DNA of 64,000 nt from NCBI RefSeq assembly GCF_042477335.2, contig NC_091255.1:21306501-21370500 (forward strand), read 5' to 3'. Every line of letters begins with the position of its first letter. The first letter of the stretch is position 1. This DNA is from Ovis canadensis (lineage: Eukaryota > Chordata > Mammalia > Artiodactyla > Bovidae). Shown here one piece after another: positions 1 through 11,330 of the stretch. The notes beneath the pieces are model-generated. The model was not told the DNA's origin. It saw only the letters and a list, made by a program, of their open reading frames with translations, and did no database searches. The translations under genes and the position numbers were made by a program.

Positions 1-915
1 GATGGGAGCCGCTGGGAGTACCTGGATAGATGAATTTAAATCACAGAGAGCAAAATTTCCTCATTCCATCACAGCTGATCTTCTCAGAGAGCCAGTTACT
101 AATATTGTGAGCCTGGCTTTTTCGCCTGACCGAATTCTTCCTTATTTTAGGAATTGAAAACTGGACCAGACTCTATTTTTTCTTTTCTGATTGAATGATG
201 TTTGGTTTCTAGAAGAAAATGTTGTCATCCTCCTTCACATGCTTTTCTACACTTTTACCGCGTTAGGTACACTTAAGTTGAAACCACATTTCTACATATA
301 TGTTGTATATATTATTTATGTGTGTGTTGAGAAACACACTTTTTTGTGTGGCTGGAGGAAAGAATTTGACATTTAGGAAATTACCAGTAAACTAAAAATA
401 CATGTACCACTTTCCCATTCTTCTTGCCCTCCCCACCCTACATATTAATACTTAGCTGGTGATGTATTTATTAAAATGTAAACATTTGAATCAAGGTTTA
501 CTGGTTGAAGATACTGTTTTCAGAGACTGAAAGGAGAGGGATCCTAGAGTCATTGGTTGGTAGCCTCTGTTGTTTTATTTCTGACTTGCACAGATAGCTT
601 GTGAAGTGAGGATACATAGTCCTTGGCAACTAATATCTTCTGGGCATGTATTTTATGAACTAACAGGTATTTTTCTGCTTCATTCTTTTAGGCCCATGTG
701 TTTCTCTAGTTTAAAAATCATTTATAAGTGGAGAACTAGCTATAGCTGTGTAGTCCCTAAATGTGTATTTACCTTATGTGTGTGTGACTTCAGTGTGTGG
801 AGGCTTTTTTAATGCTCTATATGGGCGGGGAGTGTCATTGTCTAGCACACTGTTAAATACCTCATGAAATAATTACACAGCCAGTTCTTCATTTTGAAAT
901 TTTTCTTTTCAACAG
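1..915 (+). other. GGNBP2: GGNBP2 intron (5' edge of window)
   Basis: This AT-rich stretch precedes the first recognisable GGNBP2 exon. I see no segment with an acceptor, an open frame and a donor that reads as GGNBP2 protein, so I take all of it as intron. It ends in a pyrimidine tract and AG just before 916. Confidence 0.7.
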
Positions 916-1125
916 GTTTTGTACTGATTGCAAAAATAAAGTCCTGCGAGCCTATAATATCCTTATTGGTGAACTTGATTGCAGCAAAGAGAAGGGCTAC
1001 TGTGCTGCACTTTATGAAGGCTTGCGGTGCTGTCCACATGAGCGACACATTCATGTTTGCTGTGAGACAGACTTCATTGCACATCTTCTGGGTCGTGCTG
1101 AGCCAGAGTTCGCAGGAGGGTATGA
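916..1125 (+). CDS. GGNBP2: GGNBP2 coding exon a
   Basis: This 210-bp exon lies between an acceptor ending in AACAG and the donor GTATGT. It carries the Cys/His-rich segment: FCTDCKNK near the start, then CCPHERHIHVCC. Its first base completes a codon split with the missing upstream exon, and it ends two bases into a codon. Confidence 0.95.
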
Positions 1126-4100
1126 GTATGTAATTTGCTAGAATGGGCTATCTAGCGCTTTGCTTCATTTTATCCTTCTGCCTCAGTACATCTGTGTGTA
1201 AATTAAAGTGTGCCTGTACAGATTTTGCTTTCTTTAAAATATGCATTTAGTTGAGTAAAAAAAAGAAAATGTTGATCCATTGTCTGCTCATTGTTGCTTG
1301 AAGTAGGAATTCCGGCTTTTTTTTTGCTTTCATTATTATAGCTTATCATTTTCACTTGAAAATGATTAGAAGGGATTTTTTTCCTTCCCTCCATCCATGC
1401 ATTTCCATGTTTAAATTTTGTTTATAATGATGGTTTTTGCATAGGAAACGAGATCTTTGCAACAGGGGTTTAAGAAATACCTTACTGAATGTAATTCATG
1501 AACTGTGGCTGTTATAAAATTTTATCTCTGGCTTTGTTGTAAAAGTCAGGAAAAATTGTTCACAGAATACATCAAACCCACTCCCTTTCTGTTTTGTGTA
1601 TTAGCTGTCATGTGAGTGCCTGTTTTCTGCAGGCATTTAGAGTACAAACACCACTTCTGTCACTGAAGTTTGATCATTTCTAGTAAAGACTAGCCTAGAG
1701 GGCTTTTGCCCAGCATTAAGTCACTTTAGCATTGTCTTTCTCCATTCCCATCAAAAAGAACAAAAACCAAGTAGGCATTTGGTATAATTGGAAGATGAAC
1801 TGTCACGCCTGCTATGAGCTGGGCACTTAAATTTGTGACGTCTCTGTGCCCCCAAAAGCATCTCTTTAGGGCCAGTTCCTGAATTACCTTCTTTTTAGCA
1901 ATATTAGGACTAAGTTCTGCTTGCATGTGTATTTTGCATTGGTAATATACATGTGTGCTTGTGTATTTATATATCTGTTGAGTTTGAATGTATAAATGTC
2001 TTGTTATTAGTTTGTTTACTAGATACGCAGATTATGTTTAAAACCTGAACCTGCAGGGAGGTGTCATCGATCTCTTAACTGTTTCAGCTTAAGAACTGTA
2101 GGAAACGTGTGATTTATTCTCCTTTATAGGAGAAGAGAAAGGCATGCTAAGACAATAGATATAGCTCAAGAAGAAGTTCTGACCTGCTTGGGAATTCATC
2201 TTTATGAAAGACTGCATCGAATCTGGCAAAAGCTGCGGGCAGAAGAGCAGACATGGCAGATGCTTTTCTATCTTGGTGTTGATGCTTTACGCAAGAGTTT
2301 CGAGGTAAGAACAGTGGACTGCTTCAGTGTCTGGGCTGCTTAGTTGGAAGGTGGAATCTGTTTTTTTAATTACTTATTTCTTGATTGTGCTGCGTCTCTT
2401 TGCTGCACGAGGGCTTTTTCAGTGCGGCCTTCTCACGTGATGGCGTCTCTGGTCACACAGCACAGGCTCTAGGTGCACGGGCTTCAGTAGTTGCAGGTTC
2501 AGTAGTTGGGTCTCCGGGTCTGCAGAGTGCGGGCGGGCTCAGTGGTTGTGGTGCATGGGCTTATCTGCCGCATGTGGAATCTTCCCAGACCAGGGATCAA
2601 ACCCGTGTCCACTGCATTCGCAGGCAGATTCTTATCCACTGGACCACTGCGGAAGTTGTGAACTGTGGACTGAATCTTAATGTGAATCGCTGCCCTCACC
2701 TTGCCTTAGAGAGCTGTGAGCCACTGGTCATGGCTCTGGAGGGTTAGGAGAGGAGTTTGCTGGAGAGCTGGAATTTAGAACAAGTCTGTGGATTTTTCTT
2801 TGTTTTTTAAACCTATTGCACTGCCAGCCTTGATTTTTAGAGATTTTCAGAGTAGAGAACTGAAATTGACGATTATTTAATGAGAAGCTGCTATGAAACA
2901 TAACTATTGACAAGTTAAAAGCAGCCCAAAAATAAGCATCAAAACTAGAAACATTTAATGAGTCCCAGTTTGCCTGCTTCTTTCCAATAATATGAAGTAA
3001 CTGCTGTCTGAATGCCATGATGTGAGAGCTACTTTTTAGAAGCACACTGAAGGCTCTTTATAATGCTGGTATTGGGTTTTGTGTTGTGATTGAGTACTGT
3101 CTTTTTTCAGTTATGCTCTGTAGAATATAAATATTTAGCTAGTGAATATTCTGTTATATTCTAGGGCAGGGTCATAACTGTTTAACTGGTCACCTGTCCC
3201 TTTTGAGAATGGTATGAGAACTATAAACTCTTTTTCAAAAGCCCATCCTTGGACTTTAAACATTGTTCTGGGGAGTCTGAGGAGATGTATGTTCGTTCTT
3301 GCCGAAAAGATTTCTTATTCCTTTTCTCTTTGTATATTTGTGTCTTCAGAAACTAGATCATTTAATCAGGTTAAATAGTGTTCTCATTGTATGAAGAAAT
3401 AGGATGAATATTTACTTTGCTGTGTTAAAATTCTGAAATTTAAAATTAGAATATTTCTGGATTCAAACTGGAGTATGTGTAAGTCTCCCTTTCCCATAGG
3501 AGTTAGTTGCACATTCATTTCCTGATATTTTAAGACTGTCATCATTTAAGGTATTAAAATTTAAAATTCTTTTTGGGGACTGCCAGTCAGAATTGCAGCA
3601 TGCAATGCCAGTTTCTGTGTGTGTGATATCATTTAAAATTAACGAGTGAGAATTTCCTTGGAGAATAAAGAGAAGTTTGAGCCGGTACTCAGTCTCAGCT
3701 TTGTTTTTATAATAGATGACTGTGGAAAAAGTACAGGGTATTAGTCGATTGGAACAACTTTGTGAAGAATTTTCAGAAGAGGAACGAGTAAGAGAACTCA
3801 AGCAAGAAAAGAAGCGCCAGAAACGGAAGAATAGACGAAAAAACAAATGTGTATGTGATATCCCTACTCCCTTACAAACAGCAGATGGAAAGGAAGTAAG
3901 CCAAGAGAAGGTAGTACTCCTTAATATTGACTTGACAATATATGGCTTTTTTCCTAGATTTCAGCACTTTCACTGTGCTTTCTCAGAACATGGGTTCCTC
4001 TGGCTTGTACGTTGGCTTTTTTTCTTACTATAGTCTGTATAACAACCTCTTTAATGTCATTTGTTTTATAAAGACAATGTTCAATAATTAGTAGTATCTT

Positions 4101-7100
4101 ACTGTCTGACCTTAGTATTCTGTTAGATCAAAGCCCAAATGTGAAAAGTTACCTCCATGCATGACCTAGAGCAGTTCTCAACTTCTGGTCTCAGGATCTC
4201 TTCTCATTCTTAAAAATTAGGGTGCCTAGTGAGCTTTTGTTTATGTGAATTATACTTATCAGCATTTATTGTATTAGAAATTAAAGTGGAGAAATTTAAA
4301 GTTATTTGTTCTTTTAAAAATAGTAAGCCTATTAAATGTTAACATGAATAACATATTTTGAAAAAGAACTGCTTTCTAGGAAAATTTGAGAAGGGTGGCT
4401 TTACTTTATATTTTTGCAAATCTCTTTAATATTTGGCTTAAAAGGGATCAGATAGATTCTCTTTATCTGTTTCTGCATTCAGTCTGTTTGCATATGTTGC
4501 TTGGTCAAAGCATGTGAATAAAGTCTGACTTCACTCATATATGGTAGGAAAAGAGGAGAGGAATAATTTAGTATAAGCCTTTTTAGATAGTTGTGGATAT
4601 TCTTCTTTGGCATTATAACTTGACAGGTGGTAATTTCGTAAAGATTTTTTATAGTGTGGAACCTGACACCTTAAAGTGACCTTTCATACTTTTAAAATCC
4701 ATCAGCAGTTTGAATAAATTTTATTCACGCATGATTCTGTAACATCATGCACTGGTCATTTGAAAACATAATGGTTCACTGAGGTAGGCACATCTCCTCA
4801 GATGTTGACATTTCATTACATAGTATCAGACAGTCATGTTAAAACCACTGTTCTTCCCATTAGAAAGGTCTTAAGCTTCAATCTCATTGTGCTTATATAT
4901 ATAAGTTTTCAAAATTCTAATTGCAGTTTGAAAGTTTAAATTTTATCAGTGACAACACATACTGTCCTTTTTTCTTTTAAGAGCTAGACTGACTTCATTT
5001 ATTTTTGAGAAAATGTCTTTTAAATATTCAAGTCTGAATAACCATAGTTTGTCTCTTATCCTCTCTTTCAAGTGAAGCTGGTGTTCTAGCTAGTTTAGCT
5101 TGCAGCTCAAACTATTGCACAGGTGCTTCTTGAGACAGTCATACATTGGTATTCATCAAAAATGCTTTACGCCTTCTTCTCATTTCTCACAGGCTAATAA
5201 AAAGACCTCTACTTCATGAGTTGGTATTTAATAAAATTAATATTTTTAGTGCTGCATGCATCAAAGACATTTATAAGTGAAATATCCTTTTATCTCTGTT
5301 TATTTCTGATGAGAATGCTTGACAAGTGAAGAATACAGTGACTGTTGGTACACACTTTGGTTGCTTTTCCCACCACTGCTTTTATACCATCAGTGTAAGT
5401 GTCAAGACAATGAAGAAGGCAATCACATCTTGGGATGGAAACGGTTTTGACCTAGGGAGCCCCTAGAGCCAGCAGACCACACTTCTGAGGACAGTTGTCC
5501 TAGACTTTCCTGATACCATTAAGGTCTTGACTTGGTTCTAGTTGGTTCTCGGTTTTTAAATGAATTAATGATCTTCATGGGAATAGTTTTTTTTTCTTTA
5601 ATTTTTATCTTTAGTTAGTTAATGTTGAGGAAATTAAAATATAGCCATATGGAGGTAAAGATTTTTACTATCTCTTCATATTGATCCTTAAAGGAAACAG
5701 ACTTCATAGAAAACAGCTGCAAAGCCTGTGGCAGCACTGAAGATGGTAATAGTTGTGTAGAAGTAATTGTTACCAATGAAAATACATCCTGTACCTGTCC
5801 TACCAGTGGCAATCTTTTGGGGTCTCCTAAAATAAAGAAAGGTAAGTAAATAGTTTAAAAAATACTAACTCTTAAGTTTATTCTTTCTTTTAAAAGACAA
5901 GAGCTTTTAGAGAGTCTGTAACCTAAAGGTTAGGAAGTGCTTTATAGACCCAAGAATATCATATAATTTAGTCAAACACTTACAGTATTTGATTTGTTAA
6001 ACAATAAGGAAGTAAAAAACCGTAAGTCTCCAGTCACATTTTCATTATTTAATGTACTATTTACTTTCAGTAAGCCATCGGTTTTGAAATTTTTAAGTAG
6101 TCCCCATTTGGGTTATCCTTTGTCTCAATATATTTATTGGCATGTTAATAGTAACTCACTTGATTTGTCCTCAGGCTTATCGCCACACTGTAATGGTAGT
6201 GATTGTGGATATTCATCTAGCATGGAAGGGAGTGAAACAGGCTCTCGGGAGGGTTCAGACGTCGCCTGCACTGAAGGCATTTGTAATCATGACGAACACG
6301 GTAGGTTCAGATTACACTTCCCAATTATTTCTGCTACATGGTTGAGTTAAGCACATAAATAAGAAATTACTGATTCCTGCAGGTGATGACTCCTGTGTTC
6401 ATCACTGTGAAGACAAAGAGGATGATGGTGATAGTTGTGTTGAATGTTGGGCAAATTCAGAAGAGAACACCACCAAAGGAAAAAATAAAAAGAAGAAAAA
6501 GAAAAGCAAGATGTTGAAATGTGATGAACATGTAAGTGTCATAAAGTGTCATTCTTAAACCTTTGCTCCTTTCCTTGGAGTCGCTTAGTCGATACACACC
6601 TTAGTCACTAGGCTTTTTTTTTTTTTTTTAGAATGAATACCTATGCAGTTCTGTTGGTTCCTCATCCTGTGATTTTTTTAGGCATGTGTGTCTGATGTGT
6701 GGGTGTTTGTCCAACAGTCCATGTGCGACATAAATCCAGTTCATTTTTTCGCAATAGTTTTTAATCTGTTAGCTCTGTGATCTTGAGCGGTTTGCTTGAT
6801 CTGTTTTCCCTGCTGTACAATGGAGATAATAGTCCCTGTCAGATCAGATTCTGTGAAGATGAAATGAGAGTATATTGATGGGTTACATAGTGTTTGTGTA
6901 TGCATGCTCAGTTGTGTCTGACTTTTTGTGACCCCCTGGACTGTAGCCCCCCAGGCTCGTCTGTTAATGGAATTTCCCAAGCAAGAGTACTGGAGTGGGT
7001 TGCCATTTTCTACTCCAGGGGATCGTCCCGACTGAAGGATCGAACCCTTATCTCTTGTGTTTCTTGTGGTGGCAGGCAGATTCTTTACTGCTGAGCCACC

Positions 7101-9019
7101 TGGGAAGCATAGTGTTTGCTGTGCAGTAAATGCCTAGTAACTGCCCGCTGTTGCTGCTGTTCTGTATTCCTGGTGAAATCTTAACATACTCTCGGGGCAT
7201 GCATTTTTTTCTGTAAAAAATAGTCATTGCTATTATGCTCTGCCTTTTGGGGCTTCCTTGGCTCAGTGGTAAAGAACCTGCCTGCCAGGCAGGAGACTTG
7301 GGTTCGATCCCTGGATTAGGAAGATTCCCCTGGAGAAGGAAATGGCAGCCCACTCCAGTATTCTTGTTTAGGAAATCCCATGGACAGAGGAGCCTGGCGG
7401 GCTGCAGTTCATGGGGTCGCAAAAAGTCCGACATGACTTCACAACTAAACAACCACCACCTGCCTTTTTACCTGAGAGATACTTTTGCTGTGGTTTCAGA
7501 TCCAAAAGCTAGGAAGCTGTATCACAGATCCAGGTAATCGAGAGACCTCAGGAAATACCGTGCACACAGTGTTTCACCGTGACAAGACCAAAGATGCACA
7601 TCCTGAAAGCTGCTGCAGCTCTGAAAAGGGTGGGCAGCCACTGCCTTGGTTTGAGCATAGGAAAAATGTACCACAGTTTGCAGAACCTACAGAAACATCG
7701 TTTGGTCCTGATTCTGGAAAAGGTGCCAAGAGCTTAGTTGAACTCCTTGTAAGTAAGCCATGGTATTTTTTTGTGGATAACTGATTGCTCATGGGACAGA
7801 TGTGGGAGGAGACAGTATTTGAGGGTTTAACATTGGGAATGGGAGGTGGCTTTTAAGCAGTATTTTATTATTTTTTGGTGACTTCATTCCTGCTCTTCCA
7901 CTGTGTAACTGTTCTGGAGCACATTTCCTTGTCCTCCTTTGTCTCAAAGGAAGAAGAGCCTAGTTGGGAGAGGCACAGAGAGTTAGCATCAAGTCTAAGA
8001 GTCCGACTCCTTGGTGGGGGTTATTATAAGCAAGCTGCCTTTCTGAGTGCTTATTAATGGTAGCCAACCTTCCAGACCAGGAAAGTATATAGAATCTGAA
8101 CTCGAGTGCATTTTCCGGGTTACTTCTTCATGTAACCTTCATGTCATGTAGGCATAACCGAACTTCGGACATCTTTTATAATTGATTTGCAGTCTTTATA
8201 CCTGATTTGCAGTCTTTATACCTGATGAATTATACCTGATTCCAAGCAACCTGGGGCATAGTTCATGTGGAATTTGGAGGAGGGGCAAGGAAAGAAAAGA
8301 GTGGCATCTTTTCTGTAGTCATTACAGGATTCCAAGGGAAACAAATACTTTAGAATACTAGCTTTTTTCTTTTTTATATAGTTGTAAAGTTTATTGGTGA
8401 TACTGTATATTTCACAAGTTTTAAAAAGGTTATATTTTACCTAACTTGTGGAGATAACTGTTTCAACATAGAACCAGCCAGAGAAAAGTCAGATTATTTA
8501 AAATTTGGTAGCTGTTTATAACCATCTCTAATTAATCACTTTTTAAGGCTAAGGTGTGTTAGTAGACTGCTTATAGGCTTCTGGGACAAATTATAGATCG
8601 AGTTTTAAATCAAGTTGAGTTGCATTTTATTCTTACTTAGTACTTTCCAGGGCAGAATGACATTTTGTCATCCTGTAAACATTCTATTTAAAGGCTTTAT
8701 GTGACTGAATTGAAACTAAAAACTAGCCTGCTTTAATTTTTAGCTGTCTTCTATTAGCATAGCATTTTGCATTCTTCATTTAAGTCATAGTCTTAACTAC
8801 TGCTCTAATTTGCAGGATGAGTCTGAATGTACTTCAGATGAGGAAATCTTTATCTCACAAGATGAAATACAGTCATTTATGGCTAATAACCAGTCTTTCT
8901 ACAGCAATAGAGAACAATACCGACAGCATCTGAAGGAGAAATTTAATAAATACTGCCGCTTAAATGATCACAAGAGGCCCATTTGTAGTGGCTGGTTGAC
9001 AACGGCTGGAGCAAATTAA
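916..9019 (+). CDS. GGNBP2: gametogenetin-binding protein 2, C-terminal part (8 exons)
   Basis: This is the 3' part of GGNBP2 (also called ZNF403, LCRG1 or DIF-3). Coding exons are 916-1125, 2130-2304, 3716-3910, 5694-5841, 6175-6300, 6383-6531, 7500-7748 and 8816-9019. Every junction is GT-AG and the frame stays open. They encode about 484 residues; the human protein has about 697, so the N-terminal exons lie left of the window. Visible features, in order: a Cys/His-rich zinc-finger-like segment (FCTDC, then RCCPHERHIHVCC); a Leu/Trp-rich helical segment; a very basic run (RKNRRKNK) and a second one (KNKKKKKKSK), both plausible nuclear localisation signals; an acidic Ser/Cys-rich middle; and a conserved tail ending in SGWLTTAGAN. 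The family binds gametogenetin and is linked to spermatogenesis and trophoblast development; its molecular activity is not settled. The gene is intact as far as seen. The neighbour is DHRS11 on the same strand, about 2.4 kb away. Confidence 0.97.
2130..2304 (+). CDS. GGNBP2: GGNBP2 coding exon b
   Basis: This 175-bp exon runs from acceptor TTATAG to donor GTAAGA. It encodes a helical, charged segment including ERRERHAKTIDIAQEE and ending in DALRKSFE. The frame is continuous with the previous exon. Confidence 0.95.
2361..2655 (-). mobile_element. CHR-2-type tRNA-Glu SINE in GGNBP2 intron
   Basis: Reverse-orientation SINE: a T-rich tail at the left, the body with TTCAGTAGTTGC, and the tRNA-like head (AGACCAGGGATCAAACCCGT) near the right end. 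It is divergent. Confidence 0.8.
3716..3910 (+). CDS. GGNBP2: GGNBP2 coding exon c
   Basis: This 195-bp exon starts at MTVEKVQG after acceptor ATAATAG and contains the Lys/Arg-rich run ending RKNRRKNK, a likely nuclear localisation signal. There are two possible donors: GTAAGC at 3896 and GTAGTA at 3911. I chose 3911 because it keeps the VSQEK residues found in the mammalian protein. Both preserve the frame, so use of 3896 would delete five residues. Confidence 0.9.
4169..5502. mobile_element. old DNA-transposon-like repeat, probably hAT
   Basis: The left end reads AGAGCAGTTCTCAAC and the right end is an imperfect inverted match (TGAGGACAGTTGTCCTAGA). A possible target duplication, CCTAG(A), sits at both ends. 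The AT-rich interior looks like decayed transposon sequence. The family is not identified with certainty. It lies in the GGNBP2 intron 3911-5693. Confidence 0.45.
5694..5841 (+). CDS. GGNBP2: GGNBP2 coding exon d
   Basis: This 148-bp exon runs from acceptor CTTAAAG to donor GTAAGT. It encodes a Cys-rich segment (NSCKACGS, TSCTCPTSG) ending SPKIKK. Confidence 0.95.
6175..6300 (+). CDS. GGNBP2: GGNBP2 coding exon e
   Basis: This 126-bp exon runs from acceptor TCCTCAG to donor GTAGGT. It encodes a Ser/Gly/Glu-rich segment (LSPHCNGSDCGY, GSREGSDVAC) in phase with its neighbours. An unusually short 82-bp intron follows. Confidence 0.95.
6383..6531 (+). CDS. GGNBP2: GGNBP2 coding exon f
   Basis: This 149-bp exon runs from acceptor CCTGCAG to donor GTAAGT. 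It contains an acidic Cys/His stretch (CVHHCEDKEDD) followed by a poly-lysine run, the second candidate nuclear localisation signal. Confidence 0.95.
6897..7107 (-). mobile_element. Bov-tA SINE with target-site duplication
   Basis: Complete reverse-orientation Bov-tA in a GGNBP2 intron. An 11-bp direct repeat CATAGTGTTTG flanks it at 6886-6896 and 7108-7118, which fixes the ends. Confidence 0.9.
7249..7459 (+). mobile_element. Bov-tA SINE with target-site duplication
   Basis: Forward Bov-tA with a tRNA-like head and an intact B box (GGTTCGATCCCTGG). A 9-bp direct repeat CTGCCTTTT lies at 7240-7248 and 7460-7468. It ends about 40 bp before the acceptor of GGNBP2 exon g, so it has replaced the normal upstream intron context of that exon. 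Confidence 0.9.
7500..7748 (+). CDS. GGNBP2: GGNBP2 coding exon g
   Basis: This 249-bp exon runs from acceptor GTTTCAG to donor GTAAGT. It begins IQKLGSCITDPGN and ends KGAKSLVELL. It lies only about 30 bp after the target-site repeat of an upstream Bov-tA insertion. Confidence 0.95.
8184..8223. repeat. 20-bp perfect tandem duplication
   Basis: The unit GATTTGCAGTCTTTATACCT occurs twice in a row at 8184-8203 and 8204-8223, within the last GGNBP2 intron. A partial ATACCTGAT echo follows. Confidence 0.9.
8816..9019 (+). CDS. GGNBP2: GGNBP2 terminal coding exon
   Basis: The acceptor is TTTGCAG. The exon encodes the last 67 residues, beginning DESECTSDEE and ending GWLTTAGAN, with stop TAA at 9017-9019. 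This C-terminus is the most recognisable part of GGNBP2. Confidence 0.97.
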   Translation, partial: DESECTSDEEIFISQDEIQSFMANNQSFYSNREQYRQHLKEKFNKYCRLNDHKRPICSGWLTTAGAN

Positions 9020-9455
9020 ATAAATAAAATAGCTCTGTCTTTCAATGAAACACTCAAGATGACTACTGCGCCTTCTCTTTCAAAAAAACTCTTTAATTTT
9101 AGTGACTTATGGCAAAATTTTATCTTAAATCAATGTGATTCTTTCTTGTTTTGGGAGACGGTGGAGGTAACCTCATTAGTTTGTTCTTTCTTCAGGCTTG
9201 TGTCTTTAGTTGTGTGGCTGCGCAGGCCTGCCATATGATTTAAGCCATCTCTTTTCATTAAATGTTTCTCTTCCTGTGAGACTTACTAAAAAGCAACTTA
9301 GTGGCAAAAGTAATGTTGTACTTATACTTCTGTACAGAAATGACAATGAGCTGAATATATGGTTTTACAAAGTAGACATCCACTTGCAAAATGTTTGGAT
9401 GTAATGTTAAAGCGCAATGTGCAAAATTTAAAATAAAGAATATTTATTAATACGC
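9020..9455 (+). terminator. GGNBP2: GGNBP2 3'UTR and polyadenylation signal
   Basis: An AATAAA at 9432-9437 follows an AT-rich 3'UTR and precedes a GT-rich stretch, a normal cleavage context. An earlier AATAAA lies almost at the stop codon (about 9022) and is too close to be the main site. Another AATAAA at 9946-9951 could serve a longer transcript. Confidence 0.7.
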
Positions 9456-11330
9456 ATAGTAAAATTTGGTGTACATGTTTCTACTTAATGTGTGGCAGTA
9501 TTTTAATTAGCCACCTGTGGTCTTGGTACTTGACCAGTGATGATACTAGAGAGGATGAAGAGCAAATGAGGAGAGAGATACAGGCTGTTGAAGACAAAAA
9601 TTCTTCCCTTCATCAGAGTTGACAGCTGAGAAGAGCAGGTTCCAGTCTTTTGTTCTGAAAGAATAAATCTGCGATACCTTTAAATACTGACTAGCATATT
9701 ACTTCCTTGTGAGATTTTTTAACTGCTGTTATTTCTAATGCTCTCTGATAACATAACACAAAGCACCTTAAATTCAGAGGTTCAGATTGAACTAGAAGAG
9801 TGAAAGCAGAACTTGGCAGAATTTCAGCCAGGGGTTGCCTGGTCAGTAGTTACTCAGTGCCTAGAGAGCTGGGAGCAGAAGGCTACGCTGAGAGCTGACC
9901 GCACTGCGGTCTGTGTGAGTGCCTGTTCCTTATCTGGTTTCCAACAATAAAGTCACTCTGGCTTTACAGTTTACTGTTTTCACAAGCTGTCTGTGAGTAC
10001 TGAAGGTGAGATTCCCCTAGGAGTAGCATTTGGCTGTCATTTAAAAGGTTGAGTCAATAGTTCAGTAAAATCATGTGCTTAGAGCTTTGTGTTTACATGT
10101 TGATAATACTCGGTGGGCAGCAGACAAATGGTGGGACGGTCAGTACCTCTCTGCAGTGGGGATGGAGTGAACCTTCTGGATTTTCTACCACTTACTCAGA
10201 TTTCTAATCAGATTTCAAGTGGGAACAGCAGAAGCTTAGTGACATTTTAACTTTTGTATTTGGTATTCTTTTGAGCTACCCGCTGAGTTGTCTTTTCAAA
10301 TCATAGTGTTGTACAAGGACTAGGGCAGAGATAAAATGAGTAATTCCTTTCTGATCCTTGTTTGCCTTCATCCTGGAATCCATAAAAAACGACTAAGGGT
10401 TCTCCCAACAGCCTTTGGCTCTGAGCCCAATCCTCTTTCCACCACCTGTTGCAGTCAAGTTTTCTCTTGAGACTCCTAAATTAAGCAAGGGTTGGTTTTG
10501 TTTTCATCTTTGCCCTTGGGGCCAAACACAGGAGGGCTTGCTGATTGAATACCCCAGCCACATTCACGGCTTATTCCATTGGTTGCAGTGGTGGGATTCC
10601 AGCAGAGATGGTTTCTCTTTGAAAGGATGGCTATATAAAGAATGCAGAAGTGAGGCAGTATTCAGTGTTTTGATGGAATATCCTTAGTGGTCAGCAAAGT
10701 GACTTCTACTTTGAACAGAACCAACAACCTAAGAAGAGACAAGGTGAAGAGACACAGTGAAGGCAATTTCAGAACACATCCCCTGGCCTAATACTGGACT
10801 GCTTGCCATCCAAGCCAGGCTCCTCATCTGTCTCGGTATATCCTATAAAATGACTGTTAATAGGTTCTATCTCATAGGGCTCTTGTGCACATTAATATAT
10901 TTGAGGTGCTTAAAATATATTTTACTGCGCCTGTCACAGTAAGCGCTCAATAAATGTTAGCTATTGCTTTTATCTTTCGCGTACACCATGATGTATTTGC
11001 TCCAGTGGGAGCAGGGGCGCTTAGCGAAGTTGTAGACTGTAGGTTATTAGGGATACAATCCCCTCCACCCCAATACACGTGTACTTGGAAGTGTTTGCAT
11101 TTTTAACCATGAGTTCTCCTCGGTTAGAAAGGCCGAGCGATCAGGCGGGGTTGAAAGATCACCCCGTCCCAAGGTCACCCAGCGTCGACCGCTGAGACGC
11201 TCAACCTTCTCTTAAGCTGAACCGCTCCCATCAGCCACCGGCTGGTTGAGGAAGGCGTCATCTTAAGTGCCCTGTAGCTTCTCTTCCTGGCTTTTGGGTC
11301 AGGATAGGGAAGGCGGACAGAGCAAGAGGC
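9456..11330. other. GGNBP2-DHRS11 intergenic spacer
   Basis: There is no gene here. It contains a possible distal polyadenylation signal at 9946-9951 and a MIR relic near 10795-10965; the rest is unique AT-rich sequence. GC content rises sharply after about 11100 toward the DHRS11 CpG island. Confidence 0.6.
10795..10965. repeat. MIR relic
   Basis: Core features of MIR are visible: CTCATCTGTCTC, then CTCATAGGGCTCTTGTG, then a terminal AGCGCTCAATAAATGTTAG. It is old and diverged. Confidence 0.65.

Noticed and set aside
1-915. A further upstream GGNBP2 exon
   Set aside because: I found no segment with an acceptor, a donor and recognisable GGNBP2 residues. The short open frames are AT-rich noise.
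2385-2747. 120-codon open frame in a GGNBP2 intron
   Set aside because: It lies over an antisense CHR-2-type SINE.
7249-7330. tRNA-Glu-like sequence with a B box
   Set aside because: This and similar sequences elsewhere are heads of Bov-tA or CHR-2-type SINEs. They lack a foldable complete tRNA and continue into SINE bodies.
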